This document shows positions 18,626 to 27,033 of a stretch of 64,000 bases of DNA, piece after piece. Source of the DNA: Nocardioides scoriae. Lineage in GTDB: Bacteria > Actinomycetota > Actinomycetes > Propionibacteriales > Nocardioidaceae. Below the pieces are notes generated by a model, which was given only the letters and a program-made list of their open reading frames with translations, was not told where the DNA came from and did not search any database. The DNA lies in the NCBI RefSeq assembly GCF_900104965.1, contig NZ_LT629757.1:2790001-2854000 (forward strand), given 5' to 3'. Each line of letters starts with the position of its first letter. The first letter of the stretch is position 1. Position numbers and translations under genes: made by a program.

Positions 18626-21600
18626 CAGCTCTTCGATCCCTTCGTCGGAGGTACGAGGAAGAGGGCGGTCGTCGCATCGACCTCTCGGAGACTCGTCATC
18701 GTGGCCCATGCCGGATCGCTCACCGGGAACACCAGCTCGTCCTCGTTGAGCACCATGCCGGGATCGACGAGCAGGAACCCGCTGGACTCACGCCAGCCCG
18801 GGTACTTCAAGCTGCCGGCATCGGCTGCATCCGCCCAGGCTTCGATCAGTGCCGTCATCTGCGAGCGCACCTTGTCCACCTCGTCCGGCGCGATGCTGTG
18901 CGCACGGTCGAGGAACGACTGCAGAGCGGACTCCAGAGCGGACCGCTGCGTCTTGATCGCTCCTGCCGCGCCATCGCTCGCGAGCCCGTCGACGAGCAGT
19001 CGTGCGTAGGACACCAGCACGCCGTGGAGGCCGCGGTCACGCGCCCTTGCCGCGAACGGCGTCGCGCTCGTCGCCTCCACCTGGCGGTAGAGAGCCCGGT
19101 GGTAGGAACCGAAGCTTTCGTAGTGCGAGAGGTCCCGGGACCGGGCAGCGTTGTAGAGCACGACAACGAGACCCGGGTGCTGACGCCCGACCCGGCTCGT
19201 CGACTGGATGTACTCCGCCGTTGCCTGGGGCTGTCCCATCACGACCATGAGCCCGAGACGATCCACGTCCAGACCGACGGAGATCATGTTGGTCGCCAGC
19301 ACGACATCCTGTGTCTCGGTGTCGGGCAGCGCACGGCTGAGGCTCGCGAGCGCCTCGGGAATCTCCGCCGAGTCGACACGTGACGTCAGCTCGCCCGGCT
19401 CGGGAATCTCTCTGACGTCCGTGCCCATTCGGCCGGCGAGCACCTTGAGCCGGTCCGGGACGTCGTCCAGCACCTGCATGTAGGCACCTCCGAGAACACG
19501 GAGGCTGTTGAAGTAACCGAGCAATGTCCAGTAGGCGTCGCGCACCTTCTCGTCGCCGGGGAGGTCCTGGGCGGCCTGGAGCAGCGCGGCGTAGGTGCGG
19601 ACCATGAGTGTCGTGTGGCTCGTCGAGGGAGCCGCGATGCCGAGATACCGCCGTGTGCCCTTCTTGTCCGGCGATGCCTGGACCGAGAAGTACGAGTCGG
19701 TGTTGTCGAGGCCGGGGGGTGGGAACTGACGCGAGTCCCGGTCGAAGACCGCACGGACCTGCTTCTTCGCGCGCCGAATGGTCGCTGTGGACGCCACCAC
19801 CTTGGGCCGTGCGATTCCGGTGCAGGCGGCGTCCACGGCCGCCTCGTAGAGCCCGACCATGGTGCCGAGCGGTCCGCTGATGAGGTGCAGCTCGTCCTGG
19901 ACGATGAGGTCGGGCGGTGGGTTCGCGCCATCGCGCGAGAACAGACTGCGCACCTGCTCCCGCCACGCCATCATCGCGAACTTGTCGACCGTCCCGATCA
20001 CCAGGGACGGTCGCTCTCGATAGACGTCCTCGTCGACGAGATGCACCGGCAGCCCATCCGCGAACTCACAGGCCGCGCCCCCGCACCGCACCACCATGCG
20101 ATCCGGCGACTTCTTGATGAGGTAGTCGTCCAGACCCAGGTCGTGCCCGCACACGGGGCAATGGAGCAGCTGGTACGGGTTGCCCTCGTCCTTCGGATTG
20201 ATGCCGTCCCGGAGCTTGTTCAATGCCCTGCGTGCCTCGGAGACCTTGAGCGGCGTGGCGCCACGCCCGACCCACAGACCCAACGAGATCGGCTCCGCGT
20301 TCTTCATCTGCTCACGCCGGATCGACTCCAGCGCGCAGATCAGGCCGGCGGCCCGCTCGAACTGCTGGATGGTGAGCAGCCTCAGCGTGTAGCGCATGAT
20401 CACGGACACCCCGCCGTGGGCAGGATTGCGAAGACGGCGAAGAAGAATGGAGAACCCGATCAGACCGAGGTAGGCCTCGGTCTTGCCACCGCCGGTGGGG
20501 AACCACAGCAGGTCCGCGATCTCACGGTCCGGCGAGGTCGGGTCGATCAGCCCCTCGAGGTTGAGCAGAATGAACGCCATCTGGAAGGGACGCCAGGTCT
20601 GCGGCCGCTCCTCGATCCCCCGCTGGCGATCCTGCCGGGTGCGCTGCAGGGCCATCGCCGCATTCATGAGCCTGAATGCGCGCTCCGCATCAGGATCGGC
20701 ACCCATGCGCTCGATGCCGCGCTCCATGCGGTCCGCTGCCTGAGCCGCGTCCGCCAAGTGCCTTCGCCCGGTCGCTTGCAACTCCGGAGCCAGTGTCGCG
20801 ATCTCGCCTTCGCGCTCGGTGATCCAATCGCGGTAGGACGCGACGAGGGCCACGAGCGGCTCGACGCCACCCGTCGCCAGCTCGTCCATCCTCATCACGA
20901 TCCCCGAACCACCTGCCGGCTCGGCCAGCGGCACGTCGTACGACGGGGTGAAGGTGGTGGCGAGCTCCTTCGTCGGCCCGTCGTCGGACCACTTGACCGC
21001 GCAGCCGTGACCCACGGCCATGTCCTCGACGTCGCGGAAGAGCAGGGCGTAGGAGTCGAGATCCTCGTCGTCCAGGCCGGCCGAGCTTTCCGCCCGGCGT
21101 GCGCTGAACGACCCTTCGTCCACCCGCGCGGTGATGGACGGTTGGAACCAACAGTGAGCGTCCTTGCGAGCGTTCTTTTCCGGGACACCGACATTGAGCA
21201 GAACGCACGTGACTGAGGAAGTGCCGCCCCGGGGCTCACGCACGACGACCAGGAGATCCAGGTCCTCCGCGAGATGATGGGTCCGCCGGTCGACGATCCC
21301 CGTGTCGACGCGAACGGGGTCCGGACTGACGGCCACCCGATCCCACGTTCCGTCCCCGTCCTCCGCCTCGCGATAGCGCGCAGCCTCCACCTCGACGACG
21401 ACGTGCGGCACCAGGCCCGGGTCGACCGCGAACGTCATCCCCATGGTCGAGGGATAGCGCATGTGCGACAGAGCAACCGCGGGGTCGAACGACGCATCGG
21501 CACCACCTGCCCCGCCGGATTCGGCACTGTCAGGATCGTCGACTTCTTCCTCCATCACGGCGTCGTCCCGAGGATGAAGGATCCCGACGGCGAAGCGGTC

Positions 21601-21708
21601 CAGAGGCGGCTCGGACAGCTTCGCTGCCCCCGCTCCACCGATCAGGTCCTGCTCCAGCGATGCGACCAGGGAGTTGCGAAAGTCGTACCACGCTGCAATT
21701 TCGCCCAC
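18625..21708 (-). CDS. drmA: DISARM helicase DrmA
   Basis: A 1,027-residue superfamily 2 helicase, first gene of the operon. Motifs: LLWFPTGGGKTEAYLGLIGF (Walker A, near residue 401), VIMRYTLRLLTIQQFERA (Ia), LHCPVCGHDL (a zinc-type cysteine pair), LIVQDELHLISGPLGTM (DELH box, near 604), VASTATIRRAKKQ (III), VLATNMISVGLDVDRLGLM (V) and STSRVGRQHPG (VI). In DISARM, DrmA translocates on DNA and works with DrmB to detect unmodified incoming DNA. The frame opens with GTG 21708 (VGEIAAWYDFRNSLV); an ATG 11 bp upstream is out of frame. The start is therefore less certain than the rest. The 282-bp gap upstream, shared with the divergent gene at 21991, should hold the operon promoter. Confidence 0.88.
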   Translation of the reverse strand: MGEIAAWYDFRNSLVASLEQDLIGGAGAAKLSEPPLDRFAVGILHPRDDAVMEEEVDDPDSAESGGAGGADASFDPAVALSHMRYPSTMGMTFAVDPGLVPHVVVEVEAARYREAEDGDGTWDRVAVSPDPVRVDTGIVDRRTHHLAEDLDLLVVVREPRGGTSSVTCVLLNVGVPEKNARKDAHCWFQPSITARVDEGSFSARRAESSAGLDDEDLDSYALLFRDVEDMAVGHGCAVKWSDDGPTKELATTFTPSYDVPLAEPAGGSGIVMRMDELATGGVEPLVALVASYRDWITEREGEIATLAPELQATGRRHLADAAQAADRMERGIERMGADPDAERAFRLMNAAMALQRTRQDRQRGIEERPQTWRPFQMAFILLNLEGLIDPTSPDREIADLLWFPTGGGKTEAYLGLIGFSILLRRLRNPAHGGVSVIMRYTLRLLTIQQFERAAGLICALESIRREQMKNAEPISLGLWVGRGATPLKVSEARRALNKLRDGINPKDEGNPYQLLHCPVCGHDLGLDDYLIKKSPDRMVVRCGGAACEFADGLPVHLVDEDVYRERPSLVIGTVDKFAMMAWREQVRSLFSRDGANPPPDLIVQDELHLISGPLGTMVGLYEAAVDAACTGIARPKVVASTATIRRAKKQVRAVFDRDSRQFPPPGLDNTDSYFSVQASPDKKGTRRYLGIAAPSTSHTTLMVRTYAALLQAAQDLPGDEKVRDAYWTLLGYFNSLRVLGGAYMQVLDDVPDRLKVLAGRMGTDVREIPEPGELTSRVDSAEIPEALASLSRALPDTETQDVVLATNMISVGLDVDRLGLMVVMGQPQATAEYIQSTSRVGRQHPGLVVVLYNAARSRDLSHYESFGSYHRALYRQVEATSATPFAARARDRGLHGVLVSYARLLVDGLASDGAAGAIKTQRSALESALQSFLDRAHSIAPDEVDKVRSQMTALIEAWADAADAGSLKYPGWRESSGFLLVDPGMVLNEDELVFPVSDPAWATMTSLREVDATTALFLVPPTKGSKS

Positions 21709-21990
21709 AGGGCCCCCATCCCGAGATCATGCGCGATTCGTCAGTTTGCCAGCTCCTAAACAAAAAGCCAGGACCTGGTCCGGCTCGGAGAGCTGCGCGC
21801 TCCAGGAGGTGAGCACGCGCACGAGGCTTGCAGGGTGCTGAGATGGCCCATCATCAAGCGGTTGCGAGCACCGCTGGCGATGTAATCTCACGACGCGTCA
21901 CCATTGCTGAGCTCGATTCGGCTCGGTGACGAGTCGACGAGCGGCGACGCCGCACTCCTGCTCCCGCGAAATCTCACCAGGAGGCTGCGA
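21709..21990. promoter_or_regulatory. Divergent intergenic region of the defence operon
   Basis: This 282-bp gap separates drmA (leftward) from the membrane-protein gene (rightward) and is the only place where the nine-gene operon can have its main promoter. It contains an AT-rich patch around 21746-21767 and a small palindrome CCAGGACCTGG at 21768-21778. I see no convincing -35/-10 hexamers or long operator, so a specific promoter is not called. No open frame with a good ribosome-binding site was found in it. Confidence 0.45.
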
Positions 21991-22503
21991 ATGTCTGCCG
22001 AGATGGCGTCCGCTCTCACCGGCGCACTGACCCTACTGGCGGCCATCTGGGCAGGTGTGACAGCCACACGTCTGTACCGGGTCGAACAGGAACGCGACCG
22101 CGCTCGAGTGGCAGCCGAACGACGAAGTCAGGCAGAACAATTCGCAGGCTGGGTGTCGTGGGTACCCCAGCCCCATCTCGCCATCGACCTGCCTGAGGGT
22201 CTGAGGTCGCCGAACCTGGCTCTGAGGAACGCGAACTCCGTTCCTGTGTACGACGTCACCGTCCGCTACTTCCACGGCGACATTCCCGCGGGCGAGCAGT
22301 CGTTCTCCGTCATTTCACCAACGGATTCCGATACTCAACATCGCGAGATCAAGTCGGAAACGATGCGCGAGGTGCTGCTGCAACCTCGGCCTGCCGCTAC
22401 TCGTCTGGACCTTCGAGTGGCGCTCTCGTTCACCGATGCCCGAGGCAGGAGGTGGGAGCGTGACCGTCAGGGCCGGCTGCGCGATTTCGGCACCGAAGCG
22501 TGA
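21991..22503 (+). CDS. Membrane-anchored protein of unknown function
   Basis: A 170-residue protein with one clear N-terminal membrane helix (ALTGALTLLAAIWAGVTA, residues about 7-24). A charged coiled segment follows (RLYRVEQERDRARVAAERRSQAEQ). The cytoplasmic or external part looks all-beta (SWVPQPHLAIDL, LALRNANSVPVYDVTVRYF, RLDLRVALSFTDARGRRWERD). The start is set by AGGAGG at 21979-21984, six bases before ATG 21991; an earlier frame opening at 21904 lacks a ribosome-binding site. I do not recognise a named family. The 'formal promise' of the fold is a beta-sandwich binding domain next to a membrane anchor. It lies 58 bp upstream of the LRAT-domain gene on the same strand and divergent from DISARM, so it may be a partner or sensor of the LRAT protein. 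No function is assigned. Confidence 0.7.
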   Translation: MSAEMASALTGALTLLAAIWAGVTATRLYRVEQERDRARVAAERRSQAEQFAGWVSWVPQPHLAIDLPEGLRSPNLALRNANSVPVYDVTVRYFHGDIPAGEQSFSVISPTDSDTQHREIKSETMREVLLQPRPAATRLDLRVALSFTDARGRRWERDRQGRLRDFGTEA

Positions 22504-22561
22504 GCTGACCCGGGCTGAAAAGACCCTTTGCAGTTTCATCGCCCATCTGGAGGAGTGACGT

Positions 22562-23485
22562 ATGGCCCGCGCCGACCACATCTACGTCCGCAGACCCGCG
22601 GGATACACCCATCACGGTGTCGACTGCGGTGACGGCACGGTCATCCACTTCACGGGCGAGCCCGGTCAACAAAAGATCAACGCCTCGATCGCTCGGACCT
22701 CGCTCGAGGAGTTCCTCGACGGAGGCAAGCTGCTGGTCAGGGAGTACGGAAAGCGCAACGATGTCGACACCACGATCGGACGGGCAGAGTCCAGGATCAG
22801 TGAGACGGGCTACCACCTCGTCGTCAACAACTGCGAACACTTCGCCACCTGGTGCTGCACCGGCAAGCCCGTCAGCGAGCAGGTCCGGGGGGTCGGCAGC
22901 CTCACCGCGCACGGCGCCGTCGCCACTGGCGCTGCTGCGGCCACGTCGGGAGTCGTCGCCGGGCTCGGTGTGACCGCGGGACTGAGCGGCCCGGGCATCA
23001 TGAGCGGTCTCGCCGCGGCCGGTAGCGCAGTCGGTGGTGCGGCGAGCGGCCCAGCCGTTCTCGCGGCCCTTCCGGCCGTCGTGAGCATCGGCATCACCAA
23101 CGTGGCGCTTCGCGACGACGAGACACTCCCGCCGAGCGAGCGAGCCTCGCGCAGGGACGGACGATGGGCGTCCGTAGCGGGTGCGGGAGGTGCCATGGCC
23201 GGAGGCATCGGCGCGATCAGCGCGGCCGGTACCGTCAGTGGACTCAGCGGAGCAGGGATAGCCAGCGGGCTCGCGGGCATCGGTGCGCTTGCAGGCGGAG
23301 GGATGGCCGCAGGGACCGCCGTGGTCGTCGCAGCACCCGCAGTGGCGGCTGCCGCAATCGGCACGGGGGTCTATCTAGCGGGGCGCAAGCTACGAACCCG
23401 CAAGCGCGCCGAGCCGCGGACCCCGATCACGTCCGAGGTGGAGGGGCTGCAGTCCACGGACAAGCGAGATCACTCGGAGGGCTGA
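22562..23485 (+). CDS. LRAT-domain (NlpC/P60-like) protein with duplicated glycine-zipper membrane segments
   Basis: A 307-residue protein. The N-terminal 100 residues form an LRAT (lecithin:retinol acyltransferase-like) domain: YTHHGVDCGDGTVIHFTG supplies His18 and His29, and VVNNCEHFATWC supplies the putative nucleophile Cys91. Enzymes of this fold are thiol acyltransferases or phospholipases that act on membrane lipids. Residues about 118-180 and 205-270 are glycine/alanine-rich and hydrophobic. They contain two matching units, GLSGPGIMSGLA (140-151) and GLSGAGIASGLA (227-238), each followed by a GG-rich stretch and a second hydrophobic run. Such glycine zippers commonly pack as transmembrane hairpins. 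GGAGGAG at 22549-22555 fixes the ATG 22562 start. Next to a defence operon, a membrane-acting suicide effector is plausible but unproven; a lipid-remodelling housekeeping enzyme is the alternative. Confidence 0.8.
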   Translation: MARADHIYVRRPAGYTHHGVDCGDGTVIHFTGEPGQQKINASIARTSLEEFLDGGKLLVREYGKRNDVDTTIGRAESRISETGYHLVVNNCEHFATWCCTGKPVSEQVRGVGSLTAHGAVATGAAAATSGVVAGLGVTAGLSGPGIMSGLAAAGSAVGGAASGPAVLAALPAVVSIGITNVALRDDETLPPSERASRRDGRWASVAGAGGAMAGGIGAISAAGTVSGLSGAGIASGLAGIGALAGGGMAAGTAVVVAAPAVAAAAIGTGVYLAGRKLRTRKRAEPRTPITSEVEGLQSTDKRDHSEG

Positions 23486-23507
23486 CACAGCCTCCGAGCC
23501 CGAGCAC

Positions 23508-24350
23508 TCACCGCTGATGGAACGCCGTGTCCACCACCAGAGCAGCGGCGATGCTGAGCAACCGGAGCGGCCCCGTCACGTGGCCGGGAAACTCCACGAC
23601 GTAGTTGTCCCCCTTGGTGAACAGCTCCTTGGCCAGACTCGCCCGAGTCTTCGTGATGCGCGCGACCACGCTGCCGCCGGTGTCCTGGACGTGGAAGTCG
23701 CGATGTCGCCCGCGGTCGTCCGAGTGGACAGCCCCGATCAGCTTGTTGCCGGCGTCCTCCAGCTTGAACCGACGGTCCTTCTTGTTCGGATTCATCGACG
23801 GCACGATGCGTCCGGTCTTGCCGCCGTACTCGTCGGCCACCACGACCTTGGACGTGAGCAGGTTCGACTCGCGTCGGAGATCGAACAGGGGGCGCCCCTC
23901 CATGTCCACCACCTGCATACGGCTCGACAGCCGTTTCCCCCGGACGGCCGCCACCTGCAGACCGTTGCGGTCGTAGATCGCGTACTCGGCGCGCAGCTCG
24001 ACCAGCTTTCCCTTCTGGTTGATGACGAGGACGGGCTCGCTCAAGATCGCCAGGTCTGCCCCGCCGGCGATGGAGGCGACCTCGATCTTCTGCACCTGCT
24101 TCTGGATCCTCGCCGCTGCCCGGCTGACGGGCGGACTGCCCGAGACCTGCCGGTTCCCCTCCCGTGGGTAGGGCTGAGCAGCACGGGGCGTGTTCGGAAC
24201 CACGGCCAGCGGTGCGACCGCGACGGGAGGGTCGACCCACTGACGACCGTTCGAGGCCACGTGCTCGGTCCAGCGGACGCCGTCCCAGAACCGGTGCTCG
24301 GCACGACGGAAAGGGTCTGCATGCCAACCGGCAGGCGGGACTTGCGGCAT
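23508..24350 (-). CDS. DUF2510 plus LURP-one/scramblase-like protein
   Basis: A 280-residue protein. Residues about 8-30 (GWHADPFRRAEHRFWDGVRWTEHV) are the DUF2510 motif, a short tryptophan-rich module common at the front of actinobacterial membrane-associated proteins. After a proline-rich linker, residues about 90-280 show the repeated beta strands of the LURP-one/phospholipid-scramblase (Tubby-like) fold: SEPVLVINQKGKLVELRAEYAIYDRNG, RPLFDLRRESNLLTSK, YVVEFPGHVTGPLRLLSIAAALVVDTAFHQ, the last with a hydrophobic C-terminal helix. GGAAGG about 7 bp upstream of ATG 24350 decides the start; the frame stays open to 24476 without a ribosome-binding site. It is convergent with the LRAT gene, 22 bp from its stop. 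A lipid-binding role fits the fold. Any link to the LRAT enzyme is inference. Confidence 0.72.
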   Translation of the reverse strand: MPQVPPAGWHADPFRRAEHRFWDGVRWTEHVASNGRQWVDPPVAVAPLAVVPNTPRAAQPYPREGNRQVSGSPPVSRAAARIQKQVQKIEVASIAGGADLAILSEPVLVINQKGKLVELRAEYAIYDRNGLQVAAVRGKRLSSRMQVVDMEGRPLFDLRRESNLLTSKVVVADEYGGKTGRIVPSMNPNKKDRRFKLEDAGNKLIGAVHSDDRGRHRDFHVQDTGGSVVARITKTRASLAKELFTKGDNYVVEFPGHVTGPLRLLSIAAALVVDTAFHQR

Positions 24351-24477
24351 GGACGTGCCTTCCACGAGATCTGAGCGCAGCTTCCTGAGACGGGCCAAAT
24401 CTACGAGTGCGGCCGGTGTCGTGTGGTCGGAACCAGAGTCCGGGACCAAGGCACCTCCGGTGAGTTCACCGACCACC

Positions 24478-25287
24478 TCACCGGATCCCCGACCGCGAAA
24501 AGCCGTCGACGAAGAACCGCTGCAGCGCCACGAACACCACGAGCAGCGGCACGCAGGACAGCAGCAGCGCCATCGCCATCAGACCGCCGTAGTCGGCGTC
24601 GAACTGGCCCTGGAGGAACCGCAGCGCGACGGGGAGCGTGTAGAGGTCGGGGTCACGCAGCGTGATCAGTGGCCACAGGAAGTCGTTCCACTGGGTCATG
24701 AACGCCAGCAGGACCATGACGGCGATGAGCGGCTTCGCCATCGGGAGTACGACGTACCGCAGCGTCGCCCACGTGCCGCAGCCGTCCAACCGGGCGGCAT
24801 CGAGCAGCTCGTCGGGCACCGACACGAAGAACTGCCGTGCCAGGAACACCCCCAGCGCCGTCGAGGCCGAGGGAAGGATCACCGCCCAGAACAGGCCGAT
24901 CAGGCCCATCCGGGCGACCAGCTCGAACTGCGGGATCATCACCGCCTGCGCCGGCACCATCAGCGTGCTCAGCACGATCAGCAGCACGACCGTGCGGCCA
25001 GCGAACTGCAGCTTGGCCAGCGCGAACCCGGCCGCCAGGTTGACCGCGACCGACAGCGCCGTGGTGAGCGTGGCGACGATCATCGCGTTGGAGAACCATC
25101 GCCAGACCGGGAAGCTGGCGAACAGGTTCGAGAAGTTCGCGGTCGTGAACCGGGAGGGCCACAGGCTGGCGCCGCCGTCGAAGACCAGCTCGCGCAGGGT
25201 GAAGACGACCACCACCATCGCGAACAGCGGCAGCACGAACACCGCCGAGACAGCCAAGCAGATGACGAAGCGGAGAGGGCGGCTCAT
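24478..25287 (-). CDS. ABC sugar transporter permease, MalG type
   Basis: A 269-residue inner-membrane permease with six predicted helices, starting MSRPLRFVICLAVSAVFVLPLFAMVVVVF. It carries the family's EAA-like cytoplasmic loop (DELLDAARLDGCGTWATLRYVVLPMAKPLI), where the ATPase docks, and ends LQRFFVDGFSRSGIR. This is the CUT1 MalG-type pattern for import of oligosaccharides or glycerol-phosphate-like substrates. ATG 25287 overlaps the upstream permease stop (both share 25287). The solute-binding protein and the ATP-binding subunit are not in the window, so the transporter cannot work from this locus alone; such permeases sometimes share a distant ATPase. With the truncated partner upstream, this looks like a remnant operon at the island edge. 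Confidence 0.85.
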   Translation of the reverse strand: MSRPLRFVICLAVSAVFVLPLFAMVVVVFTLRELVFDGGASLWPSRFTTANFSNLFASFPVWRWFSNAMIVATLTTALSVAVNLAAGFALAKLQFAGRTVVLLIVLSTLMVPAQAVMIPQFELVARMGLIGLFWAVILPSASTALGVFLARQFFVSVPDELLDAARLDGCGTWATLRYVVLPMAKPLIAVMVLLAFMTQWNDFLWPLITLRDPDLYTLPVALRFLQGQFDADYGGLMAMALLLSCVPLLVVFVALQRFFVDGFSRSGIR

Positions 25288-26078
25288 CACGCCTCCTGAC
25301 GGCGGTTGACCCGCAGCTGGACCGCGGTGATGGCCAGGGTGATGACGAGCAGGACGAGGCCGACGGTGGCGCCGTACCCGAAGTTGCGCGAGGGCCCGAA
25401 GCCCTCGTCGTAGGCGTAGGTGACCAGCATCGTCGTGGAGTAGCCGGGCCCGCCGTTGGTCATCACGTAGACGACGTCGAAGACCTGGAACGACCAGATC
25501 ATGTTGATCACGACCAAGAAAAAAGTGGTGGGCCGCAGCCACGGCACGATCACGTGGCGCACCCGGTTGAACCCGCCGGCGCCGTCCATCGTGGCCGCCT
25601 CGAGGACCTCCTTGTCGACGTCCTGGAGCGCCGCGAGGTAGACGAGCATCCCGAAGCCGACCCGCGTCCACAGCGTCATCACGACCACCGACAGCATCGC
25701 CAGCGCGCCGTTGCTCTGCCACGACACCGGTCCGACGCCGAGGTCCCTGAGCACGCCGTTGACGATGCCGACCGACTCGTCGAACAGCAGCAGCCCGACG
25801 AGCGACACCACCAGCGAGCTGACCGCGATCGGCAGGTAGACGATCGTGCGGAACACCCCGCGCCCGGGCAGCGCCTTGTCCATCAGCATCGCCAGGCCGA
25901 GGCCGAGGCCGAGCCCGACGCTGAGCGGCACCGTGGCGACGGTGAAGATCGCGGTGTTGAGCAGCGCCCGCCAGAACACGGCGTCGGAGAGCAGCCGCAA
26001 CAGGTTGGTCACGCCCGACCACTCGCCGGGCCGGAAGGACCGCTTGGCCTGGAACGACGTCAGCAGCGACCACACCAA
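25287..26078 (-). CDS. ABC sugar transporter permease, MalF type, 5' end damaged
   Basis: The MalF-type partner of the downstream permease. It shows membrane helices and the docking loop KEVLEAATMDGAGGFNRVRHVIVPWLRP, followed by WSFQVFDVVYVMTNGGPGYSTTMLV. The first acceptable start is TTG 26078, which removes most of transmembrane helix 1. The same frame stays coding-like upstream to 26159 (LIRCVAGLLTAAFLLIGLFLLVP, the missing helix) but then meets a TGA at 26160-26162 with no start codon between. A GTG at 26163 is in a neighbouring frame and would need one frameshift. So the 5' end is broken or uses a non-standard start, and no substrate-binding-protein gene lies upstream. Probably a decaying gene; sequencing error is possible. 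Confidence 0.75.
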   Translation of the reverse strand: MVWSLLTSFQAKRSFRPGEWSGVTNLLRLLSDAVFWRALLNTAIFTVATVPLSVGLGLGLGLAMLMDKALPGRGVFRTIVYLPIAVSSLVVSLVGLLLFDESVGIVNGVLRDLGVGPVSWQSNGALAMLSVVVMTLWTRVGFGMLVYLAALQDVDKEVLEAATMDGAGGFNRVRHVIVPWLRPTTFFLVVINMIWSFQVFDVVYVMTNGGPGYSTTMLVTYAYDEGFGPSRNFGYGATVGLVLLVITLAITAVQLRVNRRQEA

Positions 26079-26283
26079 GGGGACGAGCAGGAACAGCCCG
26101 ATCAGCAGGAAGGCGGCCGTCAGCAGGCCGGCAACACATCGGATCAGCCGGCGGGCTTGTCACAGGATCGGGGTCAACGGACAGGTTCCGGACAGCCGGG
26201 TCTCGCTCGACCATGACCAGGCCGCGGATACGAGTCGCGCTTCCGGGTTGGCGCCGACCGGTCGCGCACGGTAGGCACGGGGG

Positions 26284-27033
26284 GTGGACGTGGGCGTGGA
26301 CGGGCAGGCGGTCAGCGAGGTCTTCCGCGTCCTCGACCTCGCCGGCGTGCTGGCCAACGCCGTGCTGGGCGGGGTGATCGCCCGGCGGGAGCGGTTGGAC
26401 CCGATCGGGTTCGTGGTGCTGGCGACCCTGACGGGCCTCGGTGGCGGGTTCATCCGCGACACCCTGCTGCAGGCCGGACCGCCCGTGGCGCTGACGGACC
26501 CGGCGTACCTGCTGACGGCGCTGGTCGGGGCGGCGATCGCCTACTCGCTCCGGGTGGAGGGCCGTGCCTGGGACGGCACCTGGCCCGTGGTCGACGCACT
26601 GGCACTGGGCTGCTGGGCTTCGGTCGGTGCGCAGAAGACGCTCGACACCGGGCTCGGCTGGCTGCCCGCGATCCTGCTCGGCACCATCACCGCGACCGGC
26701 GGCGGGCTGGTGCGCGACGTGGTTCTGCGGCGGGTGCCGGGCATCCTCGGCGGCAACACGCTCTACGCCACCTCGGCCATCGCGGCGGCGGCGACGCAGG
26801 TCGTCACGACCGCGCTGGGGTACCCCGTGGCCGGCTCGCTGGTGGCCCTGGTCGTCGGCGCCGGTCTGGTGCTGCTCGCCCGCCGACGCGGCTGGATGCT
26901 GCCCGACGCGGACGCCTGGTCGCGGGCCGTCGCCGTGCGCTCCCGAGCCCGGCGAATCGCCGAGCGGGCCCACCCGGTGCGGCGGCTGCGCGACCGGCGT
27001 CGTGCCCGGCACCAGCGCGACGGCGAGGGCTAG
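26284..27033 (+). CDS. TRIC-type (UPF0126/YadS-like) cation channel
   Basis: A 249-residue membrane protein built of two homologous halves, as in the prokaryotic TRIC channels. The first half has GLGGGFIRDTLLQAGPPVALTDPAYLLTAL and the second has ATGGGLVRDVVLRRVPGILGGNTLYATSAI; each carries the conserved GGG-x-hydrophobic-RD kink. About seven hydrophobic helices are visible, then an Arg-rich cytoplasmic tail. Family members form homotrimeric monovalent-cation channels. GTG 26284 is used; further GTGs at 26290 and 26296 are possible. The stop overlaps the convergent folate-type gene by 4 bp. It opens ordinary chromosomal sequence to the right of the accessory region. Confidence 0.85.
   Translation: MDVGVDGQAVSEVFRVLDLAGVLANAVLGGVIARRERLDPIGFVVLATLTGLGGGFIRDTLLQAGPPVALTDPAYLLTALVGAAIAYSLRVEGRAWDGTWPVVDALALGCWASVGAQKTLDTGLGWLPAILLGTITATGGGLVRDVVLRRVPGILGGNTLYATSAIAAAATQVVTTALGYPVAGSLVALVVGAGLVLLARRRGWMLPDADAWSRAVAVRSRARRIAERAHPVRRLRDRRRARHQRDGEG

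Noticed and set aside
1-21708. A drmC (phospholipase D, H-x-K motifs) gene within the operon
   Set aside because: No HKD-type motif pair was recognised in any minus-strand gene of the operon; it may lie left of the window.
24478-27012. Minus-strand open frame extending the MalG-type permease upstream to 844 codons
   Set aside because: The extension is Arg/Gly/Gln-rich and lies over the MalF-type permease and the TRIC gene; only the last 269 residues are a real permease with its own ATG at 25287.
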